The position numbers and the translations under genes are program-made. This document shows, one piece after another, positions 1 to 6,965 of a stretch of DNA of 7,712 bases (position 1 is its first letter; each line of letters starts with the position of its first letter). This DNA comes from Bacteroidales bacterium UBA1204 (GTDB lineage: Bacteria; Bacteroidota; Bacteroidia; Bacteroidales; F082), in NCBI GenBank assembly GCA_002310075.1, contig DBXU01000108.1, forward strand, positions 1 to 7,712, given 5' to 3'. The notes below the pieces were generated by a model. It did not search any database and was not told the origin of the DNA. It saw only the letters and a list, made by a program, of their open reading frames with translations.

Positions 1-369
1 CACGGCTGCAACTTGTTGGACGAGGCCACGGCTTTTCCCGAAGGGTTCGACGCCATCTGGATGAGCCAGTTCCTCGACTGCTTCTCGGAAGAGCAGGTGT
101 GCAGCATTCTGAGCCGCGCCGCCAAGTCGATGCGTGAGGGAAGCAAGCTGTACATTATGGAGACCTTCTGGGACCGCCAGCGTTTTGAGACGGCTTCCTA
201 CTGCCTGGCACAAATCAGCCTCTATTTTACGGCGTTGGCGAATGGAAACAGCAAGATGTACTATTCCGAAGATATGGCCCGCTGCGTGGAGTCTTCCGGC
301 CTGAAGATCGAAAAAATCCACGACGGCCTCGGACTCGGGCACAGCATCATGCAGTGCGTGAAGTGGTGA
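1..369 (+). CDS. O-methyltransferase-like SAM-dependent methyltransferase, C-terminal part (5' end outside window)
   Basis: The frame is open from the left edge, so the gene is 5'-truncated by the window; 122 residues and a TGA stop are visible. The pattern matches the end of the Methyltransf_2 class of SAM-dependent methyltransferases: an acidic loop then the strand FDAIWMSQFLDCFSEEQ (visible residues 16-32), a helix, the strand LYIME (50-54), and a final segment with an N-G-N-S-K-M-Y-Y-S-E-D run (81-91), a helix and a closing beta hairpin. The glycine-rich SAM loop must lie upstream. In classical plant-type members the first strand carries a catalytic His (as in KHxLHDW); the aligned residue here appears to be Asp26, so substrate and chemistry may differ. 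Similar proteins occur in Bacteroidetes aryl-polyene/dialkylresorcinol pigment clusters, from memory only; no other pathway gene is visible to test this. It is GC-richer than the middle of the window and convergent with hsdR, so it is probably not part of the restriction operon. Confidence 0.8.
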   Translation, partial: HGCNLLDEATAFPEGFDAIWMSQFLDCFSEEQVCSILSRAAKSMREGSKLYIMETFWDRQRFETASYCLAQISLYFTALANGNSKMYYSEDMARCVESSGLKIEKIHDGLGLGHSIMQCVKW

Positions 370-402
370 TTTCTCTTTCATACGTCAAGAAAACGGCAGA
401 CT
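370..402. other. Short convergent intergenic gap
   Basis: This 33-base gap separates the stop of the plus-strand methyltransferase gene from the stop of the minus-strand hsdR gene. I see no GC-rich hairpin followed by a T-run on either strand, so no intrinsic terminator can be called. It marks the downstream edge of the restriction operon. Confidence 0.7.
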
Positions 403-3400
403 TTACCCTTGCAAGTAGTCCAGATTCCCCAACATTCTCATTATAACATTTCTGAAACCGGCCTTGAAGCCTTCATTTTGGTGGTATTCTTTGTATAGAG
501 AATTGTCACCTTTCCGCTTCTGCCGCATGATCCGGTCGATAATCTCAATCATCAGCGCATCCACAGCCTGTTGGTCGGGATTGCCTACCACCAGCGACTT
601 GTAGTCTTCGTCGTCTGCAACGGCTTGTGCCACGCTTACCAATTTCATTTTCTGGTCATCTGGCGTGGCATCCCAGCCTTTAAACCAACGATTGTTGAAC
701 TCTTTAAGAATCTCATCTAACGGGTCTTTTGTCACATCTTCACCTCCCGCACTAACCATTTTTGGCTTCAGAGGATCCATGGAAGCCTCTCCAGCATCCA
801 GAGTGATAGACTCATTCAACGCAGTACGACGAAGCCCGTATGTATTCAAATCCACTGAATCTAACAAATCCTTCATGCTGTCGATATCGGGGCCTTCGAT
901 ATGCAGGCTGGGAATGAGGTAACGCAGGAACCAGAACAGTTTCTCCCACTCTTTCACCTCAAAGGGCATGATGGCGGCCACTCGAGAATAGATTTTTACA
1001 AACTGCTTGCACTTCATCTTGAAATCTGCCTTGCCGTTTTCAGTCCACTCAATTTCCAAGTTGAACCGGTCGGCGGCAGCATCGATAATGGGAGCCCACT
1101 GGTCGGCCTCGGCACCGTGGATATATAAGTCAATGAAGCTGTTAACCTCTTCCATATCAAACACCCCAATTCCTATGATGGTGTTTTTCAGTTCGTGCAG
1201 AATGTTGACATCGGTGGCCTCCGACAGTGTGGTAGCCGTGTAGAAGGGGTCAAAGGAATCTTTAATATCCTCTTTCGTATTATAGAAATCAAGAATGAAG
1301 AGGTCTTCGCTCAGTTTGCCCAAATCGGGGGCGGAACGGTTCAGACGCGACAGGGCTTGGACCGCCAAAACGCCCGCCAGAGGCTTATCCACGTACATGG
1401 CACAGAGTTTGGGCTGGTCGAAGCCGGTCAGATACTTGTTAGCGACCACCAAGATGCGGTAATCATCAGTGTCGAACATCTCGGCCGTCTTGGAATCGGG
1501 GAAACCGTTCATGCCCGCTTCGGTGTATTGTATCCAGTAACCACTGCGTTCTTCAGCGGCTATGGCGTACACTCCTCCCTGCTCGGTGGAATGGAGGGCG
1601 CAAGACTGATGCTCAATCTTTTTCTCGCCGCTAAAGGCGATTAAAATCTTGTAGGGAAGATTCCGTTCCCTGGCTAACTTGTTCAATGCCTGATAATAAA
1701 GGATGGCGCACTCGATGTCTTTGGTCACCACCATGGCTTTGGCCTTGCCTTTCAGCTTATGACTGCGGAAGATCTTCGCATCGAAATGAGTCAAAATCAC
1801 GTCAGCCTTGGCGGCAATGGTTTTCGGATCGCGCTCCACTGCGCCTCGGAGTTTCTTCTGTGCCCGCTCGTTGTTGTATTCGGGATTGTCTTCAATGCTC
1901 TTGGCGAGCTCGTAGTAACTCTTGTAAGTCGTGTAGTTGGTCAGCACATCAAGGATGAAACCCTCTTCGATGGCCTGTTTCATGCTGTAGAGATGGAACG
2001 GGTGGAACTTGCCTTCCGTATCCATGCTGCCGAAACGTTCCAATGTCTCTCTTTTCGGGGTGGCAGTGAAAGCGAAATAGGAGCAGTTGGTGCTCATCTT
2101 GCGGTCTTTCATCAACTTTTCCAACAGTGCATCGGTGTCAGCCCCGTCCGTATCATCATCTTTTTGCAATGATGCGTTCAGCTTGTCGGCGGCAATCCCG
2201 CTCTGGCTGCTGTGAGCCTCGTCAATAATTACGGCGAAGTTACGGTCGCTCATATTATTGATGGTATCGCACATGAAGGGGAATTTCTGTATAGTCGTGA
2301 TGATAATACGTTTTCCATCTTCAATATGCTGTCTCAGCCCTGTCTTTGGAATCCTGTCTTTGCTGTCTGCACAATCGGCGTGAGCCACTATTTTTGAGGC
2401 CTTTCCGAAAGTCCGTATGTTGTCTGTTATCTGTTTGTCCAGCAACTGGCGGTCTGTCACCACGATGACGGAGTTGAAGAGGGGAGCGTCCACTGCCTTG
2501 GCCCTGACCGCATCCATCGAGTTTGGACAGGTCTTGATGAGTTTGTAAGCCAGCCAAGTGAGCGAGTTGGACTTTCCCGAACCTGCCGAATGTTCGATGA
2601 GATAGGTCTTTCCCACTCCTGCTTCAGCCACATCGTGCACCAATTTATTCACCACATCCAGCTGGTGGTAACGCGGAAAGATTAATTTCTTAGCGTTCTT
2701 CATGATGTGCGGCACTTTCTTCTGCGTTTTGGCCTCGCCATAGTCGAAGCAGACGTAGTTCATGATGATGTCGGCCACGGTGTCCTTTTGCAGGATATGC
2801 TCCCACATATAAGAGGTCTTGTAACCACCTCCGGCATTTACGGGATTGCCCGCACCCTGCCCATTGGGCAGACCTTGGTTGAAGGGCATGAAATAGGTCT
2901 TGTTGAGGTTGAGGCGTGTGGTGAAAAACACCTCATCCTTGTCCATCGTGAAATGTGCCAGACAGCGACCGAAGTTCAGCAATGGCTCTTTCGGGTTGCG
3001 ATCTGTTGATTTGTATTGCTTCTGTCCGTCGTATTTGGCGGTTTGATGTGTCCAAGGGTTCTTCAGTTCGAAAGTGAAAAGCGGCAGCCCGTTCACGAAC
3101 ATCACCATGTCAATTTCCAAACCGGGGTTGGCCACGGAGAAGGTTTGCTGGCGTGTGAGGGAGAACTGGTTTTGGGCATATTTCTGTTTCGAAGCCTCGC
3201 TGTCGGCTGCCGACGGTTTGGGGTAGAACAGCGAGACATGGATATTGTCCACATCCACACCTTCGCGCAGCACCTTGATGAGGCCGAAGGTCTCAATGTC
3301 TTTGGCAATCTGTTTGGGCAGCGAAGCCTTCAGGTCTTTGCCCTTGTAGTCATCGAGTTCTTTTTGCTGGGTGGTTTCGAGAAAGTTCCACAGCCGTTTC

Positions 3401-3588
3401 AGGTTGAGGGCCAGTTTCTTGTCGAAGTCCTTGGGTTGGCCCCAATAATACTGGTTCTCCGCTGGCAACTGGGCATTCACATCGGTCTGCCCTGCGGCCG
3501 TGCGTTCCTCATGGGTGCTGCCCACCAAAGCTTTTTCTATCAGGGCTTCGAAGGCTTGTTCGTTGGTTTTAGATGTATTCATAATCAT
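403..3588 (-). CDS. hsdR: Type I restriction endonuclease subunit R (HsdR)
   Basis: This is the motor and nuclease subunit of a type I restriction-modification complex; with HsdM and HsdS it uses ATP to pull DNA in and cuts it away from the target. At 1061 residues it is full length for the family. The N-terminal PD-(D/E)XK nuclease has EID (Asp160), then FELKN (Glu174, Lys176) and a following Gln-Tyr (191-192). The SF2 helicase motifs come in order: Walker A SAGSGKS (Lys339), DEAH (456-459), TATPK (508-512), LVVANKYLTGFDQPK near 713-727, and QALSRLNR (744-751) with the arginine fingers. A helical C-terminal region follows to 1061. All key residues are present, so it should be active. It starts three bases after the stop of the upstream PIN-like gene, suggesting translational coupling. 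A second ATG two codons in (3582) has an AGAGA about 6 bases upstream and is an equally good start. A stretch near residues 656-687 looks like an insertion compared with HsdR proteins I know. Confidence 0.96.
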   Translation of the reverse strand: MIMNTSKTNEQAFEALIEKALVGSTHEERTAAGQTDVNAQLPAENQYYWGQPKDFDKKLALNLKRLWNFLETTQQKELDDYKGKDLKASLPKQIAKDIETFGLIKVLREGVDVDNIHVSLFYPKPSAADSEASKQKYAQNQFSLTRQQTFSVANPGLEIDMVMFVNGLPLFTFELKNPWTHQTAKYDGQKQYKSTDRNPKEPLLNFGRCLAHFTMDKDEVFFTTRLNLNKTYFMPFNQGLPNGQGAGNPVNAGGGYKTSYMWEHILQKDTVADIIMNYVCFDYGEAKTQKKVPHIMKNAKKLIFPRYHQLDVVNKLVHDVAEAGVGKTYLIEHSAGSGKSNSLTWLAYKLIKTCPNSMDAVRAKAVDAPLFNSVIVVTDRQLLDKQITDNIRTFGKASKIVAHADCADSKDRIPKTGLRQHIEDGKRIIITTIQKFPFMCDTINNMSDRNFAVIIDEAHSSQSGIAADKLNASLQKDDDTDGADTDALLEKLMKDRKMSTNCSYFAFTATPKRETLERFGSMDTEGKFHPFHLYSMKQAIEEGFILDVLTNYTTYKSYYELAKSIEDNPEYNNERAQKKLRGAVERDPKTIAAKADVILTHFDAKIFRSHKLKGKAKAMVVTKDIECAILYYQALNKLARERNLPYKILIAFSGEKKIEHQSCALHSTEQGGVYAIAAEERSGYWIQYTEAGMNGFPDSKTAEMFDTDDYRILVVANKYLTGFDQPKLCAMYVDKPLAGVLAVQALSRLNRSAPDLGKLSEDLFILDFYNTKEDIKDSFDPFYTATTLSEATDVNILHELKNTIIGIGVFDMEEVNSFIDLYIHGAEADQWAPIIDAAADRFNLEIEWTENGKADFKMKCKQFVKIYSRVAAIMPFEVKEWEKLFWFLRYLIPSLHIEGPDIDSMKDLLDSVDLNTYGLRRTALNESITLDAGEASMDPLKPKMVSAGGEDVTKDPLDEILKEFNNRWFKGWDATPDDQKMKLVSVAQAVADDEDYKSLVVGNPDQQAVDALMIEIIDRIMRQKRKGDNSLYKEYHQNEGFKAGFRNVIMRMLGNLDYLQG

Positions 3589-3591
3589 TCT

Positions 3592-5703
3592 CTATGCTTT
3601 ATAAATTTCTTTTTCTAAATCAGAAATTTGATTTTTCAGCGATTTGATTGTTTCATTTAAATCAATAATCTCAGACTCATCAAAAGAAAACTTATTGCAT
3701 TGTTTTTGGTAACATCTTTTTCTATATACTGTTGGGATAGTCCAAAACTCAAGATTCTTATTCATTATTAATGAATACACAAATAATACAACCGCCAGCC
3801 CCAATGCACTAATATATGTAAATTTCTCCATCTTATCCCAACCAATTAAGAAAATTAGCAAAACCATAGCAATGAAATACACAATCGAAATTGTAATCAG
3901 GATACCCGATGCCGTCTTTTTCTTCGCATCAGCACAAGAATTTATCTGACTAGACAACCTTTGCTTATCATTTAATTGGGAGTTACACAATAGTAATTTA
4001 TCTTTCAGTCTTTCCAGCTTATCTTGTTGTTTCTCCTTTCGGATAGTATCAAGTATTTTGTCAAATTCCTCTTTTTGTTTAAACAACAACTCTTGGGAAG
4101 CGGCCTCTTGTGCCTCCAACTTTTTCTGACTCTTTTTTTCAACAGATTCTAACTCTTCTTTAAACTGAGCTTCCAAATGACTTTGAGCAAATTTCTGCGC
4201 TTCAACGCGATTCCTTAACTCGCGAGAATTATCTGAATCAAGAAGCTCTGACACAATGTCGTTCTGTTTTTGAAAATCCTCAGTAATCTCACTTATTCCT
4301 GCAAGAATATCTTGCAATTCATCAGGTGTTACTTCAGACTTTTCATTAGGCATTGTCAAGAAGCTCACAAAACTCTTATAGTCATCATTACTCTGTGAGA
4401 AATACTTTAACAATAAAGCCAACCACTGGCTAGGCAACATGGTGATTGGTTGGTTTTTAGAATGATTTAAATCCCATTCTTGTAAACGGCGATCAGAGGT
4501 GACAAAATAATATTTAGTATCTCGAACATTATTATCACAATTGTTGCGAGCCAATTCCACCCATACCATATTTTTTGCATCGTTTACATGTAAACTTTCA
4601 TTTTTCGTTCTTTTATTTTGCCTGATTTCTTCGGCATACTGTTCTATCTTTTCGCCATCCTTAATATCACTATACTGTTGCCTGAAATCTTCAGTGATAT
4701 TAAATTTTCGAAGCAATGCCTCATATTCACTTTTTATATGCAGTTTAAATAGTTCAAATCCATAAACATTTTTAGTCTTACGCCACTCATGATAGTATTG
4801 GTATAATGAATAGCCGCCCGTATATCTTCTAAAAAGAGAAGGATTAATATTACCATAAGGAGTCGAACCTCTCAAATGACTAATATGATAATCAATAGTA
4901 TCGAAAAATTCTTTGCGAGTAATTGAGCTGATCAAAAGTTGCTGTCCACTATCGGCACAACGTTGAAGCAAATTCATTACCCTTTCTTTTCTGAAATTTC
5001 CATTAATACCGAGTGCCCGATATATCAATGCATTATCTAAATACAGTTTTTTATTTTTGAGTGCATTTACAACATCTTGAGGATCAATGCTATTAATAGC
5101 AGTTGCATACTCAATACAATAATTTACAAGTTCAAAAAGAGCTTTGTTCTTATTGGGATTATCCCAATTAATGAAACAGTTAATTATTTCTATTTCATCG
5201 TCATTAAATGTATTTGGATCAATTACAGGAGAAACCTTTTGGCTTTTTCTTTCTAACAACTGAGTGAATGCAATAATATTTGTATTCAACAATGTATATA
5301 AATATTTATGCAATAAATTTCTTAGTCCTTCAATGTCAACATCGGGCTTTTGCGTGGAAAACTCCTTGATGGCATCGTCAATGCAATAATCTGCTTTCCC
5401 TTTAAGTTTTTCGAATCTTTTATTTGGTAAATTATATGTATCATCGCGTTTGGTTTTTCCTATGACTTTTTCATAATAACGCTCATCATTCAAAAAACCA
5501 ATGATTTCTTTTTCTTGAACAACAATTTCGTAATCTTTTTGGAGCAAAGTAATTATTTGTTCAACAGTCTGTGGCGCATTATCTATATTCACCAATACAG
5601 CATCAACAAATCGACGCCTTACACTCTTCACTGTATGTATTGATTGGTCCTCGGCATAAATCATTGCCGCAGTCCTTATAATAGTTTGTATTTTGTTTGA
5701 CAT
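3592..5703 (-). CDS. Predicted membrane-anchored PIN-like nuclease with coiled coil, accessory gene of the type I RM operon
   Basis: I do not recognise this 703-residue protein as a named family. Residues about 44-93 could form a winged helix (two helices, then a Lys/Arg/Asp turn and a strand ending YNLP). Residues about 218-430 look PIN-like: YLDN (Asp223) ending a strand, a strand LLISSITRKEF placing Glu265 on the next helix, HVNDAKN (Asp375), and YYFVTSDRRL (Asp404). PIN RNases/DNases use this order of acidic residues for metal binding. The gap of about 110 residues between Glu265 and Asp375 is longer than in small VapC-type PIN proteins. Residues about 470-590 are Glu/Lys/Gln-rich and likely a coiled coil. 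Two hydrophobic helices (about 599-620 and 629-647) with a short loop form a membrane hairpin, so both ends should be cytosolic; a last short coil ends the protein. It sits 28 bases after hsdS and 3 before hsdR. Composition is much more AT-rich than hsdR, suggesting separate acquisition. The fold call is from motif reading only; function in defence is inference. Confidence 0.72.
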   Translation of the reverse strand: MSNKIQTIIRTAAMIYAEDQSIHTVKSVRRRFVDAVLVNIDNAPQTVEQIITLLQKDYEIVVQEKEIIGFLNDERYYEKVIGKTKRDDTYNLPNKRFEKLKGKADYCIDDAIKEFSTQKPDVDIEGLRNLLHKYLYTLLNTNIIAFTQLLERKSQKVSPVIDPNTFNDDEIEIINCFINWDNPNKNKALFELVNYCIEYATAINSIDPQDVVNALKNKKLYLDNALIYRALGINGNFRKERVMNLLQRCADSGQQLLISSITRKEFFDTIDYHISHLRGSTPYGNINPSLFRRYTGGYSLYQYYHEWRKTKNVYGFELFKLHIKSEYEALLRKFNITEDFRQQYSDIKDGEKIEQYAEEIRQNKRTKNESLHVNDAKNMVWVELARNNCDNNVRDTKYYFVTSDRRLQEWDLNHSKNQPITMLPSQWLALLLKYFSQSNDDYKSFVSFLTMPNEKSEVTPDELQDILAGISEITEDFQKQNDIVSELLDSDNSRELRNRVEAQKFAQSHLEAQFKEELESVEKKSQKKLEAQEAASQELLFKQKEEFDKILDTIRKEKQQDKLERLKDKLLLCNSQLNDKQRLSSQINSCADAKKKTASGILITISIVYFIAMVLLIFLIGWDKMEKFTYISALGLAVVLFVYSLIMNKNLEFWTIPTVYRKRCYQKQCNKFSFDESEIIDLNETIKSLKNQISDLEKEIYKA

Positions 5704-5731
5704 ATTGTATTATTTTATCGTTATATGTTCT
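5704..5731 (-). other. AT-rich leader between hsdS and the PIN-like gene
   Basis: This is a 28-base spacer with no purine-rich Shine-Dalgarno core; the strand ahead of the ATG is A/T-rich (ATAAAATAAT). That fits Bacteroidetes leaders, where A-rich sequence often replaces a Shine-Dalgarno site. I saw no Bacteroides-type promoter (TAnnTTTG) in the roughly 110 bases upstream, so co-transcription with hsdS is the simplest reading. Confidence 0.4.
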
Positions 5732-6961
5732 TCATTTACATATTTTCACCTTTCCCGTTACCACTTCATTGATGATGATCTGCTTCCGCTCCTGAAGGAG
5801 GGATATCATCTTGTTAGATTCATTCATTGCCTCATCAATTTTACCAGTGCGTTTGCTCAGATAGTCCACTATTTGCTTTTGCTCTGAAATTGGAGGGATG
5901 GGCAATTTAACACAATTTAAGTTTGATTGACTGAGTTTGGGCTGCGCAGAACCTGTTATATACAAAGTATAATCAGCGGCTTCCATCACGTATGCCAAGA
6001 AATCATAATCGTCTCTAATCGGCTTTAAAATATGGGCATGATTGTTAACCCAAAACTTACCTTCTGCTTTATATATCAGTGGCAAGTTCCTCATAAGCAG
6101 ATTTGCGCCATCTTCACCAATCAACAAAACCTTATCGTCAACATTATAATAGTCGATTTTGTCAATAACTCCAGATGCTCCGTAATAATCATATTGTGGA
6201 TTGTTCCGAGAACGTTGGTCTGCCGTTATGGGCATTCTCAATTTATCCAAGTTGTAAAATAGATACCGATATGGCAATAATTGCCAGTGTTCCGGCACCT
6301 CCCCAATCCATTCCACACCGCTGTCCTTCATTTTCGCATCGGGGTTGAGGCCTTTGGTGACGGTGCGGTTGATGATGATTTGCTTGCGCTCGTTCAACAG
6401 GTCTATCATCTTCTGCTGCTGGGCTATGGCGGCGTCTATCTTGGCGGTGGCGGTGTCAAGGTAAGCGGCTATGGCGGATTGCTCTTCAAGTGGCGGCACG
6501 GCTAGTTTTATCATCTTCATTTCATCGTATCGCGTAGTCCACAAATCCGCCACAATACCTCTGCCATTTCTATAGTATTCTTCAATAAACTTGTATGATT
6601 TCAATAGATAATTCGAGAAATCAGCCCTTATCGTATTTCGTGGTTGTAATACTATGTTAATCAACGATACAGAGCCATCCCTATCAGAAACCCCACTTGA
6701 ACCTTTCCTGTCAGAACGGCTATTTATCACAAAATCACCTTTCTTCACTAATTTGCGGTTGTCGCCATCATTGGTTTTGGCCACATTCTCCCATTGTGGG
6801 AAAACACCGAGTTTGGTTACTGACAATGGTTCGTATTCTTTATCCGAAACTTTTACACGTCTTTCAGTGAAATAACTGGCAAGTCGTTTCACTTCCCAAT
6901 GGCTCGGGATCTCGCCAAGCCATTTCACGCCGCTGGGTTTGTATAAGGGGTAACGGTTCAT
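5732..6961 (-). CDS. hsdS: Type I restriction-modification specificity subunit (HsdS)
   Basis: This is the DNA-recognition subunit; it binds HsdM and HsdR and its two target recognition domains (TRDs) each read half of a bipartite site. From the chosen start it has 409 residues, normal for a full two-TRD HsdS. The halves repeat: SGVKWLGEIPSHW (10-22) matches SGVEWIGEVPEHW (214-226), and PPLEEQSAIAAYL (156-168) followed by ERKQIIIN (191-198) matches PPISEQKQIVDYL (356-368) followed by ERKQIIIN (391-398). TRD1 is about residues 23-155 and TRD2 about 227-355, with the helical spacers after each. The ATG at 6961 is preferred: it lies four bases after the upstream stop and has GGAGG nine bases before it. 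An earlier ATG at 7000 would add 13 residues that do not look like HsdS and would overlap the upstream gene. The TRDs are AT-rich and the spacers GC-rich, typical of TRD exchange. The DNA target cannot be read from sequence. Confidence 0.95.
   Translation of the reverse strand: MNRYPLYKPSGVKWLGEIPSHWEVKRLASYFTERRVKVSDKEYEPLSVTKLGVFPQWENVAKTNDGDNRKLVKKGDFVINSRSDRKGSSGVSDRDGSVSLINIVLQPRNTIRADFSNYLLKSYKFIEEYYRNGRGIVADLWTTRYDEMKMIKLAVPPLEEQSAIAAYLDTATAKIDAAIAQQQKMIDLLNERKQIIINRTVTKGLNPDAKMKDSGVEWIGEVPEHWQLLPYRYLFYNLDKLRMPITADQRSRNNPQYDYYGASGVIDKIDYYNVDDKVLLIGEDGANLLMRNLPLIYKAEGKFWVNNHAHILKPIRDDYDFLAYVMEAADYTLYITGSAQPKLSQSNLNCVKLPIPPISEQKQIVDYLSKRTGKIDEAMNESNKMISLLQERKQIIINEVVTGKVKICK
5769..5812. 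repeat. Distal copy of hsdS internal conserved-region repeat
   Basis: This 44-base segment matches 6369-6412 at 35 of 44 positions, exactly 600 bases away in the same orientation. Both code for the ERKQIII end of the long spacer helix, so they are homologous halves of hsdS and could serve as recombination points for TRD exchange. Confidence 0.75.
6369..6412. repeat. Central copy of hsdS internal conserved-region repeat
   Basis: This is the partner of the segment at 5769-5812, at the end of the central spacer between TRD1 and TRD2. It lies in a GC-rich block (about 62% by hand count at 6421-6480), in contrast to the neighbouring TRD1 sequence (about 32% at 6601-6660). Confidence 0.75.
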
Positions 6962-6965
6962 AGGC

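Noticed and set aside
370..420. A possible intrinsic terminator between the convergent genes, including the palindrome cttgcaag.
   Set aside because: The palindrome is inside the hsdR coding end, is only eight bases without a loop, and is not followed by a T-run.
1195..1644. A 149-codon plus-strand open frame opposite the HsdR motor domain.
   Set aside because: It is antisense to helicase motifs V and VI, which are clearly the real coding frame, and its protein shows no family features.
3016..3618. A 200-codon open frame on the plus strand opposite the start of hsdR.
   Set aside because: It lies wholly antisense to strongly conserved HsdR sequence apart from its end, has no recognisable domain, and is explained by the GC-richer coding strand.
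3592..5703. A toxin-antitoxin pair with the PIN-like protein as a VapC toxin.
   Set aside because: There is no small antitoxin gene next to it (gaps are 28 and 3 bases) and the protein is far longer than VapC.
6423..6477. A 10-base repeat gctatggcgg at 6423-6432 and 6468-6477.
   Set aside because: It is in the GC-rich, Ala-rich spacer helix of HsdS and is explained by codon use and short helical repetition.
5732..6961. Phase-variable inversion of hsdS, as seen in multi-hsdS loci.
   Set aside because: No second hsdS fragment, inverted repeat pair or recombinase is visible here; the repeats seen are direct and internal to the gene.
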